Shown piece by piece: positions 17,820-26,987 of a stretch of 41,742 bases of DNA. Source of the stretch: Marinospirillum alkaliphilum DSM 21637 (GTDB lineage: Bacteria; Pseudomonadota; Gammaproteobacteria; Pseudomonadales; Halomonadaceae); NCBI RefSeq assembly GCF_900119735.1, contig NZ_FPJW01000014.1, forward strand, positions 1 to 41,742, in the 5' to 3' direction. Every line of letters starts with the position of its first letter. Within the stretch, counting starts at the first letter, position 1. The position numbers were made by a program, and so were the translations under genes. A model generated the notes under the pieces. The model was not told where the DNA came from and searched no databases. It was given only the letters and a program-made list of their open reading frames with translations.

Positions 17820-18986
17820 ATGCCGCACGACAGGGATGTCGAACAACTCTTGCCGCACCTGATCCTGTGGCTGCTGCCTGGCCACAATCAGCGTCGTATC
17901 GCGCAAATACGGCAGCAACTGGAGCCTTCAGCGGCTGCAGATCCGCATGCCTTGTTGCAAGCCCTGTCATCCTTTCCACGCGTTCAGCCGCAGTTGGCTG
18001 CCCTGTGCAGACAGGCTTTGCACGACCCCTGGCGTCTGCCTTTTGCTGATCAGATTCATCGGCACTTGTTATGGGCTGAACATCCGAAACATTGGTTGTT
18101 AACACCAGAGCAGCAGCCTGAATGCCTGGCTGAGATTGCTGACCCGCCTTTATTACTTTGTGTTTCCGGTCAGCATCAAGCGCTTGATTCGCCCGCCCTG
18201 GCCGTAGTGGGTAGCCGCAATGTCACCCCGGAAGGGCGGCATAATGCCAGCCACTGGTCAGCCCATCTGGCCCATCAGGGGCTGAACATCATCAGCGGTC
18301 TGGCACGTGGTGTGGATGCTTATGCTCATCAAGGGGTGCTGGATGCTCGTGAGCGAGGAGCCAGTGGCGCAACCTTTGCGGTATTGGCGCAAGGCCTGGA
18401 TCAAATCTATCCTCCGGAACATAAGTCGTTGGCAGAGCGAGTTTGTGAGCAGGGAGCTTTGTTATCGGAGTATCCTCTGGGTGCTTCCCCGTTGCCGCGC
18501 AACTTTCCGGCGCGCAACCGCATTGTGACTGGTCTGTCTCTGGGGGTGCTGGTGGTGGAGGCTGCGCTGCGCAGTGGTTCACTGGTCAGTGCACGCCATG
18601 CGCTGGAGCAGGGGCGTGAAGTGATGGCGATTCCTGGTTCGGTGCGCAGGAAACAGAGTGAGGGTTGCCATCAATTGATCCGTCAGGGGGCCGCACTGGT
18701 GACTCATCCGGATGAGGTGCTGGCAGAGCTGCGACTACCCCTTCAACAGATCATTCAGGCAACTGATGGTTTGTCACCCTTTGTTGCCGGGTCCGGGGTT
18801 TCAGAATCTGGGGTTTCAAAACACCTGCAACCCCTTTATCAACTGATCAGTGATGTGCCGCAGACCGCAGATCAGTTATTGTTACAGCTGGATTGTGAGA
18901 CTGCCGAGGGCCTGGCGCTGTTGCAGGAGCTGGAACTGGATGGGCTGATTGAACAGTGCCCCGGCGGCTGGTGTCGAAGTGCTTGA
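17820..18986 (+). CDS. dprA: DNA-processing protein DprA
   Basis: DprA protects incoming single-stranded DNA during transformation and loads RecA onto it. The 388-residue protein has an N-terminal SAM-like helical part and a central Rossmann-like domain with VVGSRNVTPEGR, IISGLARGVDAYAHQG and NFPARNRIVTGLSLGVLVVEAALRSGSL (the family core). It ends in a C-terminal winged-helix-like region. The ATG at 17820 has GGAGG about 4 nt upstream. It follows the LysM gene by 31 nt. Its presence does not prove competence, because the other genes needed are not in view. Confidence 0.96.
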   Translation: MPHDRDVEQLLPHLILWLLPGHNQRRIAQIRQQLEPSAAADPHALLQALSSFPRVQPQLAALCRQALHDPWRLPFADQIHRHLLWAEHPKHWLLTPEQQPECLAEIADPPLLLCVSGQHQALDSPALAVVGSRNVTPEGRHNASHWSAHLAHQGLNIISGLARGVDAYAHQGVLDARERGASGATFAVLAQGLDQIYPPEHKSLAERVCEQGALLSEYPLGASPLPRNFPARNRIVTGLSLGVLVVEAALRSGSLVSARHALEQGREVMAIPGSVRRKQSEGCHQLIRQGAALVTHPDEVLAELRLPLQQIIQATDGLSPFVAGSGVSESGVSKHLQPLYQLISDVPQTADQLLLQLDCETAEGLALLQELELDGLIEQCPGGWCRSA

Positions 18987-19073
18987 GTCCGGTGCGGGTC
19001 TGGGGTAACGTGCCATTCCTTGTCGACTTGCCGGAGATTCCCGGTTTTGTTCCTGAAGTGTTGAGTGAAAATC

Positions 19074-19673
19074 ATGTCATCTGAAAATGCTGTTTCCACT
19101 TCCGTTAAACTGACAGAAGTGGATCAGGCAGCCATCAGGGAAGCGGCTGCCGTGCTGAGGCAGGGCGGCGTGGTGGCCTATCCGACCGAGGCTGTCTGGG
19201 GACTGGGTTGTGACCCCTTTAACAGTCGTGCTGTTCAGCGTTTATTGCTGCTGAAGCAACGTGACCCCTCCAAAGGCGTGATTCTGATTGCTGCATCCAT
19301 GGAGCAGTTAAAACCCTGGCTGACGGGCCTGAGTGCTGAACACAAGCTGCAGCTGCAACAGAGCTGGCCAGGCCCACAAACCTGGCTGGTTGAAGACAAT
19401 GGTTATACCCCGGAGCTGATTCGCGGCAAACACACCAAGGTGGCTTTGCGGGTGACTGATCATCCCTGGGTGGTGGCGCTTTGTGAAGCCTTTGGTGGCC
19501 CACTGGTCTCCACCTCGGCAAATATGGCGGGAGAGCCGCCCTTGTGTACCCATCAGGAAGTGATGGCCGCTTTTGGACAGGATGTTGACGCTGTATTGGA
19601 TGGTCCGCTGGGGGGGCTGGAGCGGCCAAGTCGCATCACGGATCTTGCCACCGGTGAAGTGCTGCGCGCCTGA
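19074..19673 (+). CDS. tsaC: L-threonylcarbamoyladenylate synthase TsaC (YrdC/Sua5 family)
   Basis: TsaC makes threonylcarbamoyl-AMP from threonine, bicarbonate and ATP, the first step of the t6A tRNA modification. The protein of about 199 residues is the short, single-domain type. It shows the nucleotide-binding and catalytic segments GGVVAYPTEAVWGLGCDPFN, KQRDPSKGVILIAAS, and GGPLVSTSANMAGEPP. I choose the ATG at 19074 (GAGTG 6 nt upstream) over the GTG at 19065. It sits between dprA and hemF, as in Pseudomonas. Confidence 0.96.
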   Translation: MSSENAVSTSVKLTEVDQAAIREAAAVLRQGGVVAYPTEAVWGLGCDPFNSRAVQRLLLLKQRDPSKGVILIAASMEQLKPWLTGLSAEHKLQLQQSWPGPQTWLVEDNGYTPELIRGKHTKVALRVTDHPWVVALCEAFGGPLVSTSANMAGEPPLCTHQEVMAAFGQDVDAVLDGPLGGLERPSRITDLATGEVLRA

Positions 19674-19689
19674 CGCAGCACTCAACTGA

Positions 19690-20640
<951 letters not shown>

Positions 20641-20663
20641 AAACAACAACAGGTTAAAAACCT

Positions 20664-21779
20664 ATGGAACAACTGGATGCCGTGGTGATCGGAGCCGGTG
20701 TGGTCGGGTTGGCAATCGCACGAAACCTGGCCCAGGCAGGGCGTGAAGTGCTGGTACTGGAAAAAAACACCCGCTTCGGGGAAGAAACCAGCGCTCGCAA
20801 TTCCGAAGTCATCCATGCCGGACTCTATTACCCTCAGGGTTCACTCAAGGCCCAGACCTGTGTCCGAGGCAATCGCCTGCTGTATGACTATTGCCGCGAG
20901 CGAGCCATTCCTCACCAGGCCTGCGGCAAGTTGGTGGTGGCCACCGACGTCAACCAGCTATCACAACTTCAGGCCTTGCAGCAGCAAGCAACCAACAATG
21001 CCTGTGTTCCCCTGACCTGGCTGGACAAGGCGGAACTGCAGACTATCGAGCCTGAACTTCGCGCTGAAGCGGCACTCTTGTCACCCTCCACCGGCATTGT
21101 TGACAGTCACAGCCTGATGCAGGCCCTGCTGGCTGATCTGGAAGCGGCCGGTGGTCAGCTGGTGACGGCCAATCCGGTGACCGGTGGCCAGATCAACCCG
21201 CAACAACGGGTGTTGCAACTGGATGGTTATGATGTTCAGGCCGCATTGGTGGTGAATGCTGCCGGTTTGCATGCTCCGGCGCTGGCGCGACAGTTACACG
21301 GTGCTGCAGACTGGATACCGGTACCCGCTTTTGCGCGAGGCAATTATTTTTCACTCAGTGGTAAAAACCCTTTCCAACACCTGATTTATCCCCTGCCTGA
21401 ACAGGCTGGACTGGGCATTCATCTGACGCTGGACCTGCAGGGGCGCGCCCGCTTCGGGCCGGATGTGCAGTGGCTGGATATCCCGGATGCATCGGTGATT
21501 GACTACCGGGTGGATGTGTCACGTAAAGAGGCCTTTGCTGAGGCCATACGCGCTTATTGGCCAGTACTGGACAGCAATGCACTGCAGCCTGATTATACCG
21601 GGGTGCGTCCCAAGATTACTGCACCGGGTGTGGAGGCTGCAGACTTTCTGCTGGCAGATGCCCGGTTGCATGGTTGTGACGGGGTGATGCATCTGTTCGG
21701 TATCGAGTCACCCGGACTGACTGCCTGTCTGGCACTGGCCGAAGTGGTGAGTGCCCGCTTATTAAATACAGGAGCCTGA
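20664..21779 (+). CDS. FAD-dependent oxidoreductase, L-2-hydroxyglutarate dehydrogenase-like
   Basis: The 371-residue flavoprotein belongs to the DAO/glycerol-3-phosphate dehydrogenase fold. The N-terminal FAD motif [21 protein letters not shown] is followed by [21 protein letters not shown], typical of the L-2-hydroxyglutarate dehydrogenase (LhgO/YgaF) branch, and by [13 protein letters not shown]. The C-terminal [19 protein letters not shown] closes the FAD site. It probably oxidises a 2-hydroxy acid and passes electrons to quinone; the substrate is not certain. It lies between hemF (23 nt upstream) and aroE (stop and upstream ATG share one base, TGATG), so co-expression is likely. Confidence 0.88.
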   Translation: MEQLDAVVIGAGVVGLAIARNLAQAGREVLVLEKNTRFGEETSARNSEVIHAGLYYPQGSLKAQTCVRGNRLLYDYCRERAIPHQACGKLVVATDVNQLSQLQALQQQATNNACVPLTWLDKAELQTIEPELRAEAALLSPSTGIVDSHSLMQALLADLEAAGGQLVTANPVTGGQINPQQRVLQLDGYDVQAALVVNAAGLHAPALARQLHGAADWIPVPAFARGNYFSLSGKNPFQHLIYPLPEQAGLGIHLTLDLQGRARFGPDVQWLDIPDASVIDYRVDVSRKEAFAEAIRAYWPVLDSNALQPDYTGVRPKITAPGVEAADFLLADARLHGCDGVMHLFGIESPGLTACLALAEVVSARLLNTGA

Positions 21780-21784
21780 TGGCC

Positions 21785-22621
21785 ATGGATCATTACGCCG
21801 TATTCGGTAACCCGATTGCCCACAGCAAATCGCCGCAGATTCACGGCTGGTTTGCTGAACAAACCGGTCAACAGATGGATTACCGGGCCATTCTGGCGCC
21901 GGAAGATGATTTTGAAGGCAGTGCCCGGCAGTTTTTTGATGCCGGGGGGCTGGGTGCCAATGTCACGGTTCCCTTCAAGCTGGATGCGCTGGTGTTCAGT
22001 GATCAGTTGTCCCCCCGGGCCCGCCGAGCCGGTGCAGTGAACACCCTGCAAAAGGGCAAAAATGGTGAAATTTACGGTGACAACACGGATGGCATCGGGC
22101 TGGTGCGTGACCTGAGTGATAACCTTGGCTTTAACCTGCGCGGCAAGCGGGTATTGTTGCTCGGTGCCGGTGGGGCTTCACGGGGAGTGATTGAGCCACT
22201 GCTCAAGGCGGGTATTGCACGTCTGAAAATTGCCAACCGCACACCGGAAAAGGCCCAGCAACTGGTGCAGATTTTTCATGGTCTGCAACCGGATGCTGAG
22301 CTTTCAGCGGGTAACTGGGCCAGTCTGAATGCCAGTCAGTACGACCTGATCCTGAATGCCACTTCTGCCAGCCTGTCCGGTGACCTGCCGCCACTTCCTG
22401 ATGGGCTGCTGGCCGCTGGCGCGCTGGCCTATGATCTGATGTATGCCAGACAAGCCACTCCCTTCATGCGTTGGGCAGAGGCACAGGGTGCTGCACAGGT
22501 GGCCGATGGTCTGGGCATGCTGGTCGAGCAGGCCGCTGAAGCCTTTTTTCTGTGGCGTCAGGTACGTCCTCAGACCAGTGGCGTGCTGCAACGCCTGCGT
22601 GAACAGTTGATGGCAGGCTGA
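21785..22621 (+). CDS. aroE: Shikimate dehydrogenase (NADP+)
   Basis: AroE reduces 3-dehydroshikimate to shikimate in the chorismate pathway. With the start at ATG 21785 ([17 protein letters not shown]) the numbering matches E. coli AroE: shikimate-binding S14 and S16, catalytic K65 in NVTVPFK and D102 in GDNTDG. An ATG at 21779 would add two residues. The Shine-Dalgarno AGGAG at 21770-21774 gives 4 nt to 21779 and 10 nt to 21785. The NADP site has GAGGASRGV and the phosphate-binding NRTPEKA. The length of 278 residues is usual. Confidence 0.97.
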   Translation: MDHYAVFGNPIAHSKSPQIHGWFAEQTGQQMDYRAILAPEDDFEGSARQFFDAGGLGANVTVPFKLDALVFSDQLSPRARRAGAVNTLQKGKNGEIYGDNTDGIGLVRDLSDNLGFNLRGKRVLLLGAGGASRGVIEPLLKAGIARLKIANRTPEKAQQLVQIFHGLQPDAELSAGNWASLNASQYDLILNATSASLSGDLPPLPDGLLAAGALAYDLMYARQATPFMRWAEAQGAAQVADGLGMLVEQAAEAFFLWRQVRPQTSGVLQRLREQLMAG

Positions 22622-22623
22622 GC

Positions 22624-23418
22624 ATGAGTCTTTACCTGTCCGGCCTCTGGCGTTACCCGGTGAAATCCTGTCAGCCCCAGTCGCTGGATCATGCCTGGGT
22701 GGAATCCCGGGGGCTGGAAGGTGATCGACGTTATCTGGTGACCGACCTGGACGGGCAATTCATCACCGCCCGCAGCTTCCCTCGGCTGGTGCAGCTTCAG
22801 GCAAAACCGGTAGCAGATGGTTTGCACCTGGCGGCAGCGGGTCAGCCGGATCTGCATTTACGGGTGGCAGATTTTCCGCAGCAGTATCGCCCCATCACCA
22901 TCTGGAAACAGCAACTGGATGCCCGGCACTGTGGTGAACAGGTGGATGCCTGGTTAACCCGTTTTCTCGGGCATCCTTGCCAGCTGCTTTATTTTGATGA
23001 GCAGACACAGAGGCCGATCAAGGACCAGCCAGATCAGCAAGTGAGTTTTGCTGATGCCTACCCGCTACTGTTGACCAGCACGGCCTCACTGGACTGGTTG
23101 CAGCAACACTGTCCCATACCGATTCAGATGCAGCAGTTCCGTCCCAACCTGGTGATCAGCGGTGCTGATGCCTGGGCCGAGGATGGCTGGCAACGGGTTC
23201 GGGTGGGTGATATCACCTTTGCCGTGCACTCGCCTTGTGAACGCTGCAAGCTGATCACCTTGCCACCCGGCAGTGAAACCTTTGATACCAGGCAGGAGCC
23301 ATTGCGCACCCTGATCCGCCATCATGCTTCAGCCACCGGCAAACCCCTGTTCGGTCATAATCTGATTCCCCTGAATGAAGGTCGGCTGCAAACGGGCATG
23401 CCGGTGGAGGTCTGGTGA
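22624..23418 (+). CDS. MOSC domain protein (molybdenum cofactor sulfurase C-terminal type)
   Basis: The 264-residue protein has an N-terminal MOSC beta-barrel domain (LSGLWRYPVKSCQPQSLDHAWVES, GLEGDRRYLVTDLDGQFITAR) and a C-terminal MOSC domain. The latter has RPNLVISGADAWAEDGWQ and the conserved cysteine region SPCERCKLITLPPGS. This is the YcbX-like arrangement without the C-terminal ferredoxin domain. Related proteins handle the molybdenum cofactor and help reduce N-hydroxylated compounds. It starts 2 nt after aroE and ends 1 nt before dgt, in a tight operon. Confidence 0.9.
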   Translation: MSLYLSGLWRYPVKSCQPQSLDHAWVESRGLEGDRRYLVTDLDGQFITARSFPRLVQLQAKPVADGLHLAAAGQPDLHLRVADFPQQYRPITIWKQQLDARHCGEQVDAWLTRFLGHPCQLLYFDEQTQRPIKDQPDQQVSFADAYPLLLTSTASLDWLQQHCPIPIQMQQFRPNLVISGADAWAEDGWQRVRVGDITFAVHSPCERCKLITLPPGSETFDTRQEPLRTLIRHHASATGKPLFGHNLIPLNEGRLQTGMPVEVW

Positions 23419-23419
23419 C

Positions 23420-24946
23420 ATGGACGCATTATTAAAACGCTTTATTCCACTGCGACCCTATCAGCGTGAAAACAGTCCGGTGAAGGGCTTTCAGCTGGAT
23501 GCCGCCGGTCTGACGTATCTGGAAGGGCATCTGGAAAGTGATCGCGGCCGCATCATCAACTCGGCAGCAGTGCGCCGCCTGCAGCAGAAAACTCAGGTGT
23601 TTCCGCTGGAGCGCAACGCGGCAGTGCGCAGTCGCCTGACCCACTCGCTGGAAGTGCAGCAAACCGGGCGTTTCATCACCCGTAGTGTGTTTCGCCTGCT
23701 GCGTGAACAAGGTGCCGCCCCGGAATTGCTGGCACTGGAGCGAGTCAGTGAGAGTCTGGTCGAAATGGCTTGCCTGCTGCATGACATTGGCAACCCGCCC
23801 TTCGGGCACTTTGGTGAAGCGGCCTTGTCGCGCTGGTTCAGTGAGCATTTGCATCAGTTGCCCGCTTTTTCCCGTGTGCTGGATGACCCACAACAGAGTG
23901 CATTACGCGATAATTTGCGGCGCGAGCTGGAAAGTTTTGAAGGCAATGCTCAGGCGATTCGCCTGATGGTCAGCCTGCAACAGCTGAACCTCACCTACCT
24001 GCAATCAGCCTGTGTGCTCAAGTACACCCGTTGTGCCACTGATCCACGTCCAGCCGCTGATGCAGCCGGAGCACTGAATTACCTGCAGAAAAAGCCGGGT
24101 TATTATTTTTCTGAAAGCCGTTTTATCCAGGAGCTGCAGCAGGCATTACAACTTCAGCCGGGCCATCGTTTTGCCCTGACCTACCTGATGGAAGCTGCGG
24201 ATGACATTGCTTATTGTCTGGCAGACATCGAGGACAGTGTCGACAAGGGTATTCTCACTCATCCGCAACTGGCTGAGCTGTTAAAGGCCGAGTTTGCCGA
24301 GCAGTTCCCGCAGGACCCGGATGGATTGCACTTCAATGACCAGTCCTTTGCCGGGCTGGTGGATGCCGCACTGCAACGCGCAAAGCAGGAACCCATCAAC
24401 AAGGATCATGCCTTTTTTGTCTGGTTAAGGGTTGGTCTGATACATCCGCTGGTGCAGCATGCCGCCGGGGCATTTGTGACCCATCTGCCGGAAGTGACAG
24501 CGGGCAATCTGAATCGTGCCCTGCTGGAAGATGCTTCCGCCTGCCATGCTGCAGTGAAAACCCTCAAGCAGATCGGCTTCAAACACGTTTTTAATGTGCC
24601 GGAAGTCTCCACACTGATGTTGCAGGGTTATCGGATTCTGACCGGGCTGCTGGATATTTACCTGCCACTGCTGCAATTGCCCCTGGCTGATTTTCGCAAA
24701 CTGGAGCAGGGTGATGGTTGGCATGCCTACCTGCTGGAAAGCCGTCTGTTCCAGCGCCTGCCAGGCAAACACCTGAAAGCCTACCAGCAGTTGCGGGATT
24801 CAGCCGCTCAGCTGGGTGCGGGGGTGTTGCCGGACGATGTCTGGGAAGCCTATTGTCGCTGCCGCCTGCTGCAGGACATGATCAGTGGCATGACCGACCA
24901 GTTTGCGCTGGAAGAGTATCAGACACTGGCGGCCATTCAGTCTTGA
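23420..24946 (+). CDS. dgt: Deoxyguanosinetriphosphate triphosphohydrolase-like HD protein (dGTPase)
   Basis: The 508-residue HD-superfamily phosphohydrolase is close to the size of E. coli Dgt. The metal-binding HD set is visible: the first His in RSRLTHSLEVQQTGR, the HD pair in MACLLHDIGNPPFGHFGEAAL and a later Asp in MEAADDIAYCLADIEDSVDKG. It would hydrolyse dGTP (or other dNTPs) to the nucleoside and triphosphate, which affects nucleotide pools and can restrict phage DNA synthesis. The start is ATG 23420 within TGACATG, 1 nt after the MOSC stop; the open frame upstream overlaps the MOSC gene and is not conserved in character. Confidence 0.93.
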   Translation: MDALLKRFIPLRPYQRENSPVKGFQLDAAGLTYLEGHLESDRGRIINSAAVRRLQQKTQVFPLERNAAVRSRLTHSLEVQQTGRFITRSVFRLLREQGAAPELLALERVSESLVEMACLLHDIGNPPFGHFGEAALSRWFSEHLHQLPAFSRVLDDPQQSALRDNLRRELESFEGNAQAIRLMVSLQQLNLTYLQSACVLKYTRCATDPRPAADAAGALNYLQKKPGYYFSESRFIQELQQALQLQPGHRFALTYLMEAADDIAYCLADIEDSVDKGILTHPQLAELLKAEFAEQFPQDPDGLHFNDQSFAGLVDAALQRAKQEPINKDHAFFVWLRVGLIHPLVQHAAGAFVTHLPEVTAGNLNRALLEDASACHAAVKTLKQIGFKHVFNVPEVSTLMLQGYRILTGLLDIYLPLLQLPLADFRKLEQGDGWHAYLLESRLFQRLPGKHLKAYQQLRDSAAQLGAGVLPDDVWEAYCRCRLLQDMISGMTDQFALEEYQTLAAIQS

Positions 24947-24971
24947 ATCATGAATTCTCAGGGAGTAAAGC

Positions 24972-25439
24972 ATGACACCCGCCATCAATCTGGTTCGCCA
25001 GAAAAAAGTCGCCCATCAGGTGCACGAATACAGCCATGATCCTGCCGCTGCTTCTTATGGTCTGGAGGCCGCTGAAAAAATGGGTGTACCGACCGCACAG
25101 GTGTTCAAAACACTGGTGACGGAAGTGGATGGCAAGCTGGTGGTGGCGGTATTGCCGGTGGATCACCAGTTGAGCCTGAAAAAAGTGGCGCGTGCTGCCG
25201 GTGGTAAAAAGGCCGTGATGGCTGACCCGGCAAAGGTGGAACGCACCACCGGTTATGTGCTGGGTGGGGTCAGCCCGCTGGGCCAGAAAAAAGCCCTGCC
25301 CACGCTCATTGATGCCAGCGCAGAAAACCTGGCGCTGATGTATGTTAGTGCCGGTCGGCGCGGGCTGGAAATCAGCTTGGCCCCTTCAGACTTGCAGAGG
25401 TTGACGAATGCTATTGTTGCTGACCTGATTGATGCTTGA
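24972..25439 (+). CDS. ybaK: Cys-tRNA(Pro)/Cys-tRNA(Cys) deacylase YbaK
   Basis: The 155-residue editing enzyme hydrolyses tRNA(Pro) wrongly charged with cysteine, in trans to prolyl-tRNA synthetase. Family features are HEYSHDPAAASYGLEAAEKMG, the catalytic-lysine region QVFKTLVTEVDGKLVVAVLPVD, and the substrate-site GYVLGGVSPLGQKKALPTLID. GGGAG lies a few bases before the ATG. It is the last gene of the plus-strand run and is convergent with the DctD-like regulator across 180 bp filled by a large palindrome. Confidence 0.95.
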   Translation: MTPAINLVRQKKVAHQVHEYSHDPAAASYGLEAAEKMGVPTAQVFKTLVTEVDGKLVVAVLPVDHQLSLKKVARAAGGKKAVMADPAKVERTTGYVLGGVSPLGQKKALPTLIDASAENLALMYVSAGRRGLEISLAPSDLQRLTNAIVADLIDA

Positions 25440-25478
25440 TGCTCCAAGCCTCCTTGAGAGGTCTCAGAGCTTGTTCCA

Positions 25479-25620
25479 AGCGGCCTCTGATTAGCATTAT
25501 GAGCGCGGATCAGGCAAGGCGAAATTGATCGAAAAAGCGGAGTTTACACGGAGTAAATGAGCATTTTGAGATCAACTTCAACGCAGCATGGTCGAGCGCA
25601 ATAGCGAATCAGTGGTTGCT
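25479..25620. repeat. Near-perfect 140-nt palindrome between convergent genes
   Basis: The two halves are imperfect reverse complements over arms of about 70 nt. The outer arms pair AAGCGGCC..CTGATT with AATCAG..GGTTGCTT, the middle arms pair ATTGATC (25524-25530) with GATCAAC (25570-25576), and the apex is TTTAC-ACGGA-GTAAA (25543-25557). It fills the gap between ybaK and the DctD-like gene and touches the latter's stop codon. It resembles dispersed palindromic elements of gammaproteobacteria that carry a GGAGTTTAC...GTAAATGAGC core, from my recollection only. It may act as a bidirectional transcription barrier; there is no T-tract, so it is not a standard terminator. Confidence 0.75.
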
Positions 25621-26987
25621 TAGTCTTCTGCCAGAAAATCCTCTCTCGACAAACCATACTTCTTGAGTTTGTCGTACAGGGTTTTGCGGGGCAGGCAGAG
25701 GTCCTCCAGAGTGTTTTTGATGGAGCCCTTGTTGCGCGCCAGGGCTTGTTCGATCAGGCTTTTTTCAAACATTTCCACCTGTTCCGGCAGGGTCAGGGCC
25801 TGTTTGCCGCTGTTGCCGAACATCAGTTGTTCCAGGTCGTAATCACAGGTGGCTCCCAGCAGCACATAACGTTCGGCCAGGTTGCGCAGTTCACGCACGT
25901 TGCCGGGCCAGTCATGGCTCATCAGCATGGAGCTTTGTGCTGGTGTCGGGGTGGGTGCTTCCAGTCCGGAGCGGGTGGCTGCCACAATGGCAAAGTGCTG
26001 GAACAGCAGTGGGATGTCTTCGCGGCGCTCCCGCAGTGGGGGAATTTCCAGCGTCACCACATTCAGCCGGTAATAGAGGTCTTCCCGAAACAAGCCTTCG
26101 GCGGCTGCCTGTTTCAGATCGGTTTTGGTGGCGGCAATGATGCGGATGTCGAGGCTGACCGGGGTGTTCGAGCCGAGGCGTTCCAGCTGGCGCTCCTGCA
26201 GCACCCGCAGCAACTTGACCTGCAGGTTCAGCGGCATGGATTCAATTTCATCCAGAAACACCGTGCCACCGTCTGCGTGTTCAAACTTGCCGACCCGGCG
26301 TTTGTTGGCACCGGTAAAGGCGCCGGGTTCATGCCCGAACAGTTCGGACTCAATGATGCTTTCCGGCACCGCACCACAGTTGATGGCAACAAAATTACGC
26401 CCGGCGCGACTGCTTTGTTCGTGGATGTAACGGGCCAGCATGTCTTTACCGGCTCCGGTTTCTCCCCACAGCAGCAGGTCGGTTTCCACTCGGGCAATCT
26501 GGTTGGCCAGCGACATCACCTTCTGCATCGCTTGGGTGCGGCCCAGCACCCTTGGGCCGGGTGTGGTGTGGCGGGCCAGTTCTTCTTTGAGGCTGCGGTT
26601 TTCCAGCGTTAGTCGGCGTTTGTCCAGTGCCCGTGCCACCACATCCAGCAGGATTTCGTTGCGAAAGGGTTTTTCCAGGAAATCATAAGCACCCTGACGG
26701 ATGGCTGCCACAGCGGTGGAAATGTCACCATGCCCGGTGATCAGAATCACCGGTAGATCCGTGTCCAGTGCGTGGGCCTGTTGCAAAAAGGTCATGCCAT
26801 CCATGCCTGGCATGCGGATGTCGGAAATCACCACGCCGGGCCATTCGGGGCTGAGTGCACGCAAGGCCAGTTCGGCACTTTCATAACTCTGCACTTGATA
26901 ACCGGCCAGTTCCAGCGTTTGCCCCAGGCTGATGCGCAGGTGTTTTTCATCATCAATGATGATGACCGGATGGGGTGTTTCAGCCAT
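25620..26987 (-). CDS. Sigma-54-dependent response regulator, DctD/NtrC family
   Basis: The 455-residue transcription activator has three domains. A receiver domain has acidic residues D12 and D13, phospho-acceptor D56 in VVISDIRMPG, and the switch lysine in FLEKPF. An AAA+ domain has Walker A GETGAGKD, the sigma-54 contact loop GAFTGA, Walker B GGTVFLDEIE and the arginine-finger region. The C-terminal Fis-type helix-turn-helix includes GSIKNTLEDLCLPRKTLYDKLKKYGL. It would activate RNA polymerase-sigma-54 when phosphorylated. I start it at ATG 26987 (AGGAGA 7 nt upstream), overlapping the kinase gene end by 8 nt; the frame continues upstream within the kinase gene but is not protein-like. Its neighbours suggest a lactate or dicarboxylate signal. 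Confidence 0.93.
   Translation of the reverse strand: MAETPHPVIIIDDEKHLRISLGQTLELAGYQVQSYESAELALRALSPEWPGVVISDIRMPGMDGMTFLQQAHALDTDLPVILITGHGDISTAVAAIRQGAYDFLEKPFRNEILLDVVARALDKRRLTLENRSLKEELARHTTPGPRVLGRTQAMQKVMSLANQIARVETDLLLWGETGAGKDMLARYIHEQSSRAGRNFVAINCGAVPESIIESELFGHEPGAFTGANKRRVGKFEHADGGTVFLDEIESMPLNLQVKLLRVLQERQLERLGSNTPVSLDIRIIAATKTDLKQAAAEGLFREDLYYRLNVVTLEIPPLRERREDIPLLFQHFAIVAATRSGLEAPTPTPAQSSMLMSHDWPGNVRELRNLAERYVLLGATCDYDLEQLMFGNSGKQALTLPEQVEMFEKSLIEQALARNKGSIKNTLEDLCLPRKTLYDKLKKYGLSREDFLAED

Noticed and set aside
25746-26612. Long plus-strand open frame (288 codons) antisense to the DctD-like regulator
   Set aside because: It is a reverse-strand shadow of the conserved AAA+ domain, with no family resemblance of its own.
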